A DNA stretch of 64,000 bases from Bathynomus jamesi (taxonomy: Eukaryota; Arthropoda; Malacostraca; Isopoda; Cirolanidae). The notes under the pieces were generated by a model that searched no databases, was not told the DNA's origin, and saw only the letters and a list, made by a program, of their open reading frames with translations. The position numbers and the translations under genes are program-made. The number at the start of each line of letters is the position of its first letter. The first letter of the stretch is position 1. The stretch spans positions 450,501-514,500 of the forward strand of contig JAJOZX010000945.1 of assembly GCA_023014485.1 (NCBI GenBank), in the 5' to 3' direction. Below, piece after piece: positions 55,146-63,901 of this stretch.

Positions 55146-56047
55146 CAGGGCGTCCCAAAAAATGTATACACACTTTAACAGCTGATAGCTCAATTGATGT
55201 TTCTTTCTTTCCAAGTTAAACCCATTAGAATTAATAATGGCAGTCAGACTAAGCTTTGAACAAAGGAAATTCATTCTAAAATGCTACTGGAAGTGTGAAA
55301 ACGCAGTTGAAGTGCAAAGACAGTTTAGGAGGGAGTTTCAAACAGATCCACCAACGCGACTTACCATCACTCGAATTAGAGATACGTTTGAAGCCGATGG
55401 AACTGTTCAGAATGTCCACAAGAAGCGTTCCGGAAGACCACGGACATCGACAAGCCCCACAAAGCAAGAAAGAGTACTGGAAACGTATCACCAAAGTCCA
55501 AGAAAATCTGTCCGGCAAGCGAGTCGTGAGGTAGGAATTTCAGAATCGTCTGTCCAACGCATTTTGAAGCGCTGTCAATGGAAAAGTTACATTCCAAGAT
55601 TAGTCCTGCTATTAATGAAGATGATCCGGACCGAAGAGTGGAGTATTGCGAGTGGTACTTGGCACGATGTGGATGTGGATTGGACGAAGGGGTTTCGTAG
55701 AATACCCTCCGCGTTCACCAGACCTCACACCACTAGACTTTTTTATGGGGATACTTAAAAGACAAAGTCTACGCTATAAAACCTGCAACAGTCGCTGAAT
55801 TGAGAGCAGCCATTGAACGAGAATGCACACAAATACAAAACGAAATGTTTCGTGATGTTTGCGATTCCATTCCTTCGCGTTATCAGCAGTGCCTGGACCA
55901 GAACGGACGTCAGTTTGAAAACAGGCGTTGACAAAACAATTAAATAATGTCTGTAGATTCTATTACATTTTGAAAATGAAATGTATTTTAATAAACACTG
56001 CCTTTATAAGTATTTAAAGTGTGTATACATTTTTTTGGGACGCCCTG
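55146..56047 (+). mobile_element. Internally deleted mariner-like element (copy 4)
   Basis: The ends are near-perfect inverted repeats beginning CAGGGCGTCCCAAAAAATG, with TA at 55144-55145 and 56048-56049. The length is 902 bp; related elements with a full gene are about 1.3 kb. It sits in the spacer of the fold-back. Confidence 0.92.
55237..55931 (+). pseudogene. mariner-like transposase with internal deletion
   Basis: The N-terminal region is intact for about 115 codons: [48 protein letters not shown] and [14 protein letters not shown], the paired helix-turn-helix part. Sequence then jumps near 55680 to the C-terminal end, with the third catalytic Asp at [10 protein letters not shown] and a frame change. 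It ends QCLDQNGRQFENRR. The segment with the first two catalytic Asp residues is gone, so the element can only move with help. Confidence 0.85.
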
Positions 56048-56197
56048 TATATATATTGTACGAGAGAGAGAGAGAGAGCTTGCACCTGTTTGTTAACCAT
56101 CAAAGGTATGCTAATTAACCACACACACAACACACACACACACACACACACATCTATATATACGTATATTATAAGAATTTAGAAAGAAAGCATTATA

Positions 56198-57157
56198 AGC
56201 ACACCGGACAAAAAATTAGTCACCCCTAATAGCACCGATAGTAGGAAGTTCAAGGTCACACAGAGGGCGCTGATGTAGCATTGGTAAGTGACAAGTAGCG
56301 GTGACGTAGCACACAGGATCAGATCTGTTTCGTGAGGTGGTGAAGAACAAAGTGTGTGTTGGATATAGTCTGCAAAATGGGTCGTGAGGCAGACGTTACT
56401 CAGTGGCAAAAAGGAGCCATCGTGTTTGGCAGAGCCCACGGACACAAAATGTCTGAAGTAGCCCAATTTGTTGGTGTGTCAACGCGTACTGTCCAGCGAG
56501 TTTACAAAGAGTGGTGTAGTTCGCAATCAACTGACAATCGACGGCGTAACTGTGGCCGGAAAACAATTCTCGACAATAGGGGCCGCCGCCATGTTTCTCG
56601 TCTAGTAACTGCAAATCGTTTTCAAACCAGAGAACAATTGCTCCAAGAAACCAATGAGGTTCTCCAGCGACCAATTTCCGAACGGACATTGCGACGAGAA
56701 CTGCATGCGATGGACATCTGGAGCAGGGTACCACGGAAGGCCGCTGTTAACAGCAAGTCAAAATTGGCACGTTATAAATGGGCTCAGAGGCACAAAAACT
56801 GGACTGCGGCAGATTGGAAACGTGTAATTTGGTCCGATGAGTCCCGTTTTGTTTGTTCTCCAATGATGGGAGGCGACGACTACATCGCAGGTCCAATGAA
56901 GCCTTTAATCCTGAATGCGTCGAAGGTGTTGTTCAGGCTGGAAACAGAAAGTGAAGCGCAGGAATAGACACCCACGGACTCTGGCGGAACTTCGGGACCG
57001 GCTGATGAACGAGTGGCAGCAAATCGATGTTCAGTACATGCACAACCTCGTAGAGTCTCTGCCTCGCCGGATTCGTGCGGTTATCAAGGCCAGAGGCGCC
57101 GTCACACGTTATTAGGTACATTCTGAGAGGGGTGACTAATTTTTTGTCCGGTGTGCT
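56198..57157 (+). mobile_element. Internally deleted Tc1-like element
   Basis: The termini AGCACACCGGACAAAAAATT (56198 on) and their inverse ending at 57157 are flanked by TA (56196-56197 and 57158-57159). The left arm of the fold-back, near 54160-54175, has the corresponding unoccupied site. The length is 960 bp, against about 1.6 kb for full Tc1 elements. Confidence 0.92.
56377..57115 (+). pseudogene. Tc1-like transposase with internal deletion
   Basis: It opens MGREADVTQWQKGAIVFGRA, with helix-turn-helix segments (MSEVAQFVGVSTRTVQRVYK, ISERTLRRELHAMDIWSR). It reaches VIWSDESRFVCSP, the first catalytic Asp. The sequence then jumps to the C-terminal part (HPRTLAELRDRLMNEWQQID, SLPRRIRAVIKARGAVTRY) in another frame. 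The second and third catalytic residues are deleted. Confidence 0.88.
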
Positions 57158-57643
57158 TATAAGATATGCATTACATCCATATAGGATCGCATAATGTTGC
57201 CTAATATTTTTGTTTTTCTTTTTAGTGACAAGTAGTTTAGTTACAATATTTTTATTTAAATATGCCAATGAGGAGCGTGACAGCTTTTCAGGCAAAAATC
57301 TTTGAGATTCATTTCAATTTTACGAAGGAAGATAAGAAATATAACCCAGGTTAGTAAAAAATAAAATAAAGTTGCATTGAGTTAACTCTGTCATTAGACG
57401 CGGTGAGGTAGTGAGGTAATGGGGTAGGGAGGTAGTGATGTAGTGGGTAGAGAGGTATTGAATTAGATGGGTTGTGAGGTCAAGTTTTTCGCTCCACCTA
57501 ATACGTTTTATTGCCTTCGCAGAGGAACATTTTTAACGTGAAACAGTTTGATCAAAGTTAAAAGAAATAATTAAAACTTGAATCTGTAACTTACTAACGG
57601 TAATCATAATGAATAGAAAGAGAAGAAAGCGTAGGCTAGATTA

Positions 57644-60067
57644 CACTGGTCAACAACAATTTTGTCACAAGGGTTTTGATGGGTGTTTTAAGTGTACTTT
57701 TTCATGCTGAATCTAAATATGAAATCAGATTTTTTCTATCAGGCTTAGTTTACTTGTGACGCTATGTTCATTTTTTCCTCATTTAGCATGATCACCGGAT
57801 AAAAAAGTAATAACAATATATAATTAAGTATATAACAATATTATAATATAAAACATTATAAAAATAATAAATATAATAATATATTATATTAATTAATATA
57901 ACTATAATAAAAATATTAATATTAATATATATGTTGTATTAATTTTTTGTAAAATTAGTACAATTTATTCCTTTGGGGAGAAAGTTCTGATAATGCTGGC
58001 AGGATAAATTTGGTCGGAGCAGCAGACTGTGCAGGTTGAAACATGTTTGTACCTGTTCAGACATGAGCCTAGTTTCTGTGTGTAGAGCAGCTCCAAGTCA
58101 GTCTGCTTGTAAATGTCACAGTGTTAACAGCTAGTGTCTGTTGCTTCTTGTTTATTTTACACCAGTGTTGTATTCATATAGATGTTTTGTAATGCCGCGG
58201 AACTGTCTGAATCATCCTAATTCCTTTTGTTATGTATGTGGTGATCTAACTTTAAAATCCCAGAAACGTAACTTTACACCATTAGTAAAAAATGCTATGA
58301 ACTTTATTTCGGATGTAAAGTAGGCGATCAGGACAAGAGTTGGGCCCCTCACATTTGTTGTGTGACATGTGTAAGACTACTTACAGGATGGCTAGACGGT
58401 TCACGTCACATGCCATTTGCTATTCCAATGATTTGGAGGGAACCCAAAGATTACACAACAGACTGCTATTTCTGCCTGGTAAATACAAAGGGGATCACTT
58501 CAAAAACAAAGAGCCTTATGAAATACCCTAATCTACCGTCTGCAATGAGACCAGTTCCCCACAGTGCTCAACTTCCAGTACCAAATCCTCCTGAACATGT
58601 AAGTTTAAGTGATGAGGAATCAAACGTAGCTGTAGCATATCACGAAGAAAAAGATGAAGACATTTCTGATCCAAAATTCCAGGCTACCTGTTCCTCCAAT
58701 GAACCACATTTACTGTCACAAGGAGATCTAAATGACCTAGTTCGTGATTTGAAATTATCTAAGAAGCAGGCTGAACTTTTAGGTTCAAGATTAAAGGGTT
58801 GGAATCTACTGCAACGTGACACTAAAGTTTGTTTTTTCCGCAGCCGCCATGATGAATTCAAAGAATGGTTCTCCCATGAAGATGGACTTGTTTTGTAAAG
58901 ATGTTAATTCAGTCATGGGGGCTCTTGGTCATGAACATAACGTGGATGAGTGGCGATTGTTCATTGACTCCTCAAAAGTCAGCTTGAAAGCAGTCCTTCT
59001 TCACAACGGAAATAAATTTCCTTCTGTACCTATTGCACATGCTGCAAACATGAAAGAGTCATACGACAACATGAAGTGCTTTTAGAAAAGTTTCATTATC
59101 AGAAATATAAGTGGAATATCTGTGGAGATCTGAAGGTCATTGCACTTTTGCTAGGGTTGCAGCTAGGTTACACCAAGTACTGTTGTTTTTTATGTGAGTG
59201 GGACAGTAGGGACAAGCAAAACCACTACGGTAAGAAGGATTGGCCAAAACGCACCTCACTTGTTCCAGGCAAGAAAAATGTTGTGAATAGTTCACTTGTT
59301 GACCCTGAGAAAGTGTACCTTCCTCCTTTGCATATCAAGCTTGGACTTATGAAAAACTTTGTTAAAGCGATGGATAAAGCGCAAACAGGATTCACATACT
59401 TGAGAAATAAGTTTCCCCGGATCAGTGATGCCAAGATTAAAGAAGGCATTTTTGTAGGACCTCAGATCAGAGAATTGTTAAGAGATGAGAGATTTGAAGG
59501 AGAGTTGAATGAAGTTGAGAAAGCTGCGTGGCAGAGTTTCAAAAGTGTCTGCACAAATTTTTGGGGAAATCACAAGACCGAAAACTATCCTGAAATAGTA
59601 GGAGATCTTCTTAAGTCTTACCAAGCAATGGGGTGCAATATGTCATTAAAGGTTCATTTCTTGGGCTCTCACTTGGCCTTTTTTCCGGAAAACCTGGGCG
59701 CGGTAAGCGAAGAACACGGTGAGCGTTTTCATCAGGATATTTCTGCCATGGAAAACCGTTACCAAGGCAAATGGAGCCCCAGTATGCTGGCTGACTATTG
59801 CTGGACTCTTAAGAGAGACATGCCTGAGGCAAAGCACAGCAGAAAATCAAAACAAGCTACTTTTTAAACTACAGGTACGTCTTTTCGATCATATTTTAAT
59901 AAGTATGTAACTATATGGGTTTTTAAAAATTAAATTGCATGTCACACAAAAAGCAGACCTGATAGAGAAATTTTACAAACTTATTTGGATTCAGCACAGA
60001 AAATACTATAAGAATAAAGTATTTTCATTCTTGGGACACGAAAAAATTTTTTTTTTGTTGCCCAGTG
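57644..60067 (+). mobile_element. CACTGG-ended DNA transposon (copy 2)
   Basis: The left end is CACTGGTCAACAACAATTTTG at 57644 and the right end, read inverted, is CACTGGGCAACAAAA, ending at 60067. TTA flanks both sides (57641-57643 and 60068-60070). The internal TTTTGTCACAAG/CTTGGGACACGAAAA parts are also partly inverted. It encodes the same orphan protein as copy 1, and the two copies differ enough to be separate insertions. Confidence 0.75.
58192..59867 (+). pseudogene. Orphan transposon protein (copy 2), three frame changes
   Basis: It starts MPRNCLNHPNSFCYVCGDL at 58192. Frame changes lie near 58300, 58895 and 59080; otherwise it is open to the natural stop at 59867. Order of parts: an N-terminal Cys-rich domain (CYVCG, WAPHICCVTC in frame 2, CYFCLVNTKG), an acidic linker (SLSDEESNVAVAYHEEKDED), a helical LNDLVRDLKLSKKQAELLGS region, and the C-terminal domain with FIDSSKVSLKAVLLHNGNK, ICGDLKVIALLLGLQLGYT, CCFLCEWDSR, LPPLHIKLGLMKNFVKAMD and SEEHGERFHQDISAMENRY. 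The His/Asp/Glu-rich end is the best conserved. The role as transposase is inferred from the flanking terminal repeats. Confidence 0.7.
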
Positions 60068-60169
60068 TTATTAGCGTCTATTACTTCCCACATTAGGCTA
60101 GGTGAGGTTACGCATGTACAGATATCGAAAGCTATAAAAATTAATTTAAGTTAGGCCACTCTCGGCTAC

Positions 60170-60540
60170 CTATGGGTAGTGTGGTAGTGATGTAGTGGTT
60201 AGAGAGGCAAAACGTTAATGAGTTAGTGTAATAGTGATGTAATGGGTTAGAGGGGGAGTAGTGATGTAGGAAGGTTGTGAGGTAGTGGATAGAGAGGTAG
60301 TGAGTTAGAGAGGCAATGAGGTAGTGAGAGTTAGACCTGGCAGTGATTAGGTTAGGTTATTAGGTGAACTGCATTAAATTGCGGTTAGTTTAGGTTAGTT
60401 ATGGGTTGTGAGGTACTGTGGTGGAGAGGTATGAGGTACTGTAGTAGAGAGGTAGTGATGTAAGTTACTCTTGGATAGTTATAGCTGATGAGTTAGTGAG
60501 GTAATGGGGTGGAGAGGTAGTGATGTAAGAAGGTTGTGAT
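60170..60540. repeat. Degenerate GAGGTAGTGATGTAG-type repeats, right arm
   Basis: The inverted counterpart of the CT-rich short repeats in the left arm. Many variants of GTAGTGATGTA and GAGTTAGTGAGGTAATGGGG. Confidence 0.75.
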
Positions 60541-60560
60541 ATATATACATATTTTATATG

Positions 60561-60609
60561 AATGACGATGAGGTACAGCAACCCATCATCGACATTACGG
60601 ACGATATAT
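60561..60609 (+). pseudogene. Remnant of the PolB start, right arm
   Basis: It reads ATG then NDDEVQQPIIDITDD and is followed at once by ATATATAATTACTTT non-coding sequence. It matches the left-arm remnant and the opening of the PolB gene at 22150. The rest of PolB is absent. Confidence 0.7.
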
Positions 60610-60880
60610 ATAATTACTTTATATAATACGGAACCTTAAATACAATTTCTTAATCTATGCATTCGTTTTTTCTTGTGTTTTCTGTTATTTCTTGTGTTAA
60701 CATAATTTTAATTGTTAACTTATTTATCACACGTATTTGTAAATATATATATATACACCTTGAATATAATCTTTGATGTGTCTATTGTTAACTTATTTAT
60801 TAGACGTGTTTGTAAATATATATGACTTGAATATTTCGTTTATTAAATAGATCATGTTTCAATTAGCGTTACCTGGGATT

Positions 60881-60951
60881 CCCTGCGTGGTCAGTTGATT
60901 GCAGTAAGCCCTTGAGCTCAGACGTGTATTCGCCCGCGTAGAAGAAAATAG
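60881..60951 (+). promoter_or_regulatory. Conserved upstream block of gene C, right arm
   Basis: It shows CCCTGCGTGGTCAGTTGATT, GAGCTCAGACGTGTATTCG and CCCGCGTAGAAGAAAATAG, 29 bp before the ATG of the intact gene C. Confidence 0.55.
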
Positions 60952-60980
60952 CTACCTTTAATATTGCTTGTTCAACGTTT

Positions 60981-61538
60981 ATGAAATGGTACTCAGCAAA
61001 GTGTCAAGATGTGGTGGATACCGAAAAACTTCCTATTCCTCCCTCCTTTGCCTCTTTTAAAACCACATTGGATCGTGCTAAGTATCAAGATGTACAAATA
61101 CTCTATGGTTATTCTGGTGAGAGCGTTGTAGGCTTTCGTTGCACAGACGATGTATTGAAGTATGCTGTAGACCAAAGCTTTATAAAGTCTCACATATACC
61201 GTGAAGTAAAAGAAACAACGCGTGCAGAAGAGAAGCAGCAGATATGGATAGTGAGCCTTGTGGATGAGTGGTGTGATAAACGGTATTATATCATGCTACA
61301 CCATGTCGAGTACTCGTACACTTCGGTTGAAAATGTGAATCTCGTCATCATGGAGAATCTTAAGTATTTTTACCACTATATTAATGTATATCATGATGAG
61401 GTTCGTAGTGAGGTTGTTGCTAGTGCCCTGCGTGAGTTTTTAGCAGACTTTAGAGACGAGTATCGTCTGTTAAATAAAAAGGAAAAATATGGGCATCTGT
61501 TCCTCTCAAATAGTGCGCCGGAGTGTGAAGATGTTTAG
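60981..61538 (+). CDS. Polinton-associated gene C, intact (185 codons)
   Basis: This is the only undamaged copy of gene C. It starts MKWYSAKCQDVVDTEKLPIP. It contains DVQILYGYSGESVVGF, EEKQQIWIVSLVDEWCDKRY, NVNLVIMENLKYFYHYINVY and LADFRDEYRLLNKKEKYGHL, and ends SNSAPECEDV. It is a soluble, mixed alpha/beta-looking protein rich in Tyr, Asp and Glu, without a signal peptide or membrane helix. I do not recognise the family. Three relatives in the window share start, stop and upstream block, which argues that it is a real gene of the Polinton or a related virus. It is not a known Polinton core gene. Confidence 0.7.
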   Translation: MKWYSAKCQDVVDTEKLPIPPSFASFKTTLDRAKYQDVQILYGYSGESVVGFRCTDDVLKYAVDQSFIKSHIYREVKETTRAEEKQQIWIVSLVDEWCDKRYYIMLHHVEYSYTSVENVNLVIMENLKYFYHYINVYHDEVRSEVVASALREFLADFRDEYRLLNKKEKYGHLFLSNSAPECEDV

Positions 61539-61629
61539 TTTGTGGAAATGGTGAGTGGTAAAAAAGTAAAACTGCCTATAACGAGCAGTTGTTGTAACGA
61601 CTTAGAAGATCATTTCAATTACCGCTATA

Positions 61630-61965
61630 TTGAGTGAAGATGAGTTCACGATTGAAAAGCTCGGGTCGGTAGAAATAAACCCTCGATTGAAAAGGGGTGT
61701 TTATAAACTTGTGTTTAATAATGTGGCTAACGATGAACTCTTTGTGCGTGCTTTTGATTGTATTCTAGCCGTATTTAAAGATAAATTACCAACCGGATGT
61801 AAAGTGGGAACAAAAATAGTACTGAACGATATGAAGGCCCTTCATATCGAGTACAGGTTTCCCTATACTTTAAGCGGTGAAATATTATTAAACCGCGTAC
61901 ACTGCATAATACAGAGCAATAATGATGTAATTGTAGACTCGAATAAGTGCGAGTTTAGTACTTAA
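61630..61965 (+). CDS. Polinton-associated gene B, right arm
   Basis: The 111-codon frame contains EFTIEKLGSVEINPRLKRG, NVANDELFVRAFDCILAVF, TGCKVGTKIVLNDMKAL, SGEILLNRVHCIIQSNNDV and NKCEFST. The position of the ATG used in other copies is ATA here; the next codon is TTG, so the start is uncertain and may have been lost. Just upstream, the last codons of gene A survive (overlap as at 27945), although the body of A is deleted. The function is unknown. Confidence 0.6.
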   Translation: MSEDEFTIEKLGSVEINPRLKRGVYKLVFNNVANDELFVRAFDCILAVFKDKLPTGCKVGTKIVLNDMKALHIEYRFPYTLSGEILLNRVHCIIQSNNDVIVDSNKCEFST

Positions 61966-62344
61966 AAAAAAAAGTGAAATGTATTTATATATTTAACGCG
62001 TGTGTGTGTGTGTGTATTTCTGCTATATTGATGGCTATACGATTTCATATTTTGCGCGGTAGATAATAAAGTGTGTGTATTTTTTTAACATAATTGTGTG
62101 TGTGTATATATTTCTGCTATATTGATGGTTATATTATTTCTTATTTTTTATGTTGCGCGGTAGAAGATAAAGTGTATGTATTTATTTATTTAGTTGTGTA
62201 TATATTTCTGCTATGTTGATGGTTATATTATTTCTTATTTTTTTATTTTTATATTTTGATCATTCCAATGTAAATTTATTTTCTGTGTATCTCCATAATT
62301 GTGTATATATATATATATATATGCAAATAACTGCAATGACCGCG
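61966..62344. other. AT-rich end of the right arm
   Basis: No gene. It has repeated segments with GTGTGTGTATATTTCTGCTATATTGATGG-like sequence in about three copies (62015-62220), mirrored at 51780-51890 in the left arm. Confidence 0.65.
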
Positions 62345-62354
62345 CAGTATATAA

Positions 62355-62516
62355 ATGAATAGAAACGACATAAGTATTAAGGAACGTTTCTGCACACGAG
62401 AGGAGAGATAACGAAATAATGAAAAATGAGGCGGTTCGCCTCATTTTTCATTATTTCGTTATCTCTCCTCCTCGTGTGCAGAAACGTTCCTTAATACTTA
62501 TGTCGTTTCTATTCAT
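62355..62516. repeat. 162-bp near-perfect palindrome
   Basis: Arms of about 78 bp (ATGAATAGAAACGACATAAG... to ...GAGGCG) meet around a 3-base GTT loop at about 62436, with one small indel between the arms. Part of the arm resembles the spacer of the tRNA-like array (CTGCAA, CGCAGTATA, GAAACGAC, GTTCTGCACACGAG-type words), so it may be a diverged relative. Confidence 0.85.
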
Positions 62517-62651
62517 ATATATATATATAATATTATATATATATATACATTCAACTGCAAAGAACACGCAGTATAAATAACGTAAAGAACGACGCTTGTA
62601 TAGGAGATATTCCGCGCAAGACGAGAAAGAGAAAACAACAAATGAAAAAAT

Positions 62652-62727
62652 GAAGTACCACCTGGGAATCGAACCCGGGATCTTCCGATTGCCGGTCAGA
62701 CGCGATAACCACTACACCATGGACTTC
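62652..62727 (-). tRNA. tRNA-like sequence, unit 1
   Basis: A 76-base segment has a good A box (TGGTGTAGTGGTTA) and B box (GGGTTCGATTCCC). A CTGA/TCGG anticodon-type stem encloses a CCGGCAA loop, where the reading would be GGC with C in place of the near-universal U33. The T stem has one mismatch, and the acceptor stem pairs (GAAGTCCA with TGG-ACTTC) only if one base bulges. TTTTTT follows as a Pol III terminator. It resembles Val/Asp-type tRNA genes in the D arm. I judge it a tRNA-derived repeat, not a certified tRNA gene. Confidence 0.5.
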
Positions 62728-62917
62728 ACTCTTCCAAATGCCGTAATTCCTCTACATACTCGCAGAAACCAATGCCCCAAGGGGGCACCTCCCGCATGCC
62801 GTAACATTATATACATTCAACTGCAAAGAACACGCAGTATAAATAACGTAAAGAACGACGCTTGTATAGGAGATATTCCGCGCAAGACGAGAAAGAGAAA
62901 ACAACAAATGAAAAAAT

Positions 62918-62993
62918 GAAGTACCACCTGGGAATCGAACCCGGGATCTTCCGATTGCCGGTCAGACGCGATAACCACTACACCATGGACTTC
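62918..62993 (-). tRNA. tRNA-like sequence, unit 2
   Basis: Same sequence as unit 1, 266 bp away, with A and B boxes and the terminator intact. Confidence 0.5.
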
Positions 62994-63181
62994 ACTCTTC
63001 CAAATGCCGTAATTCCTCTACATACTCGCAGAAACCAATGCCCCAAGGGGCACCTCCCGCATGCCGTAACATTATATACATTCAACTGTAAAGAACACGC
63101 AGTATAAATAACGTAAAGAACGACGCTTGTATAGGAGATATTCCGCGCAAGACGAGAAAGAGAAACAACAAAAGAAAAAAT

Positions 63182-63257
63182 GAAGTACCACCTGGGAATC
63201 GAACCCGGGATCTTCCGATTGCCGGTCAGACGCGATAACCACTACACCATGGACTTC
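63182..63257 (-). tRNA. tRNA-like sequence, unit 3
   Basis: Same sequence as unit 1. The T/A run before it differs slightly (AAAGAAAAAATG). Confidence 0.5.
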
Positions 63258-63447
63258 ACTCTTCCAAATGCCGTAATTCCTCTACATACTCGCAGAAACC
63301 AATGCCCCAAGGGGGCACCTCCCGCATGCCGTAACATTATATACATTCAACTGCAAAGAACACGCAGTATAAATAACGTAAAGAACGACGCTTGTATAGG
63401 AGATATTCCGCGCAAGACGAGAAAGAGAAAACAACAAATGAAAAAAT

Positions 63448-63519
63448 GAAGTACCACCTGGGAATCGAACCCGGGATCTTCCGATTGCCGGTCAGACGCG
63501 ATAACCACTACACCATGGT
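63448..63519 (-). pseudogene. tRNA-like sequence, unit 4, cut at the inversion
   Basis: It keeps 72 bases of the tRNA-like part and loses the outer acceptor strand, where the array turns round at CACCATGG/TTTCTGCG. Confidence 0.55.
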
Positions 63520-63559
63520 TTCTGCGAGTATGTAGAGGAATTACGGCATTTGGAAGAGT

Positions 63560-63635
63560 GAAGTCCATGGTGTAGTGGTTATCGCGTCTGACCGGCAATC
63601 GGAAGATCCCGGGTTCGATTCCCAGGTGGTACTTC
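63560..63635 (+). tRNA. tRNA-like sequence, unit 5
   Basis: First unit in the inverted part, the same 76 bases on the plus strand, followed by CATTTTTTCATTTG. Confidence 0.5.
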
Positions 63636-63825
63636 ATTTTTTCATTTGTTGTTTTCTCTTTCTCGTCTTGCGCGGAATATCTCCTATACAAGCGTCGTTC
63701 TTTACGTTATTTATACTGCGTGTTCTTTGCAGTTGAATGTATATAATGTTACGGCATGCGGGAGGTGCCCCCTTGGGGCATTGGTTTCTGCGAGTATGTA
63801 GAGGAATTACGGCATTTGGAAGAGT

Positions 63826-63901
63826 GAAGTCCATGGTGTAGTGGTTATCGCGTCTGACCGGCAATCGGAAGATCCCGGGTTCGATTCCCAGGTGGTACTT
63901 C
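63826..63901 (+). tRNA. tRNA-like sequence, unit 6
   Basis: Second unit in the inverted part, 266 bp after unit 5, the same sequence and terminator. Confidence 0.5.

Larger units (their letters stand above)
56061..62310. repeat. Right arm of the large fold-back, with two later insertions
   Basis: It mirrors 51660-54300. Insertions unique to this arm are a Tc1-like element (56198-57157) and a CACTGG element with some extra flank (about 57605-60140). Without them the arm is about 2.7 kb, close to the left arm's 2.64 kb. Confidence 0.85.

Noticed and set aside
62652..62727. Confident call of a tRNA-Ala(GGC) gene
   Set aside because: U33 is replaced by C and the acceptor stem does not close without a bulge. 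Kept only as tRNA-like.
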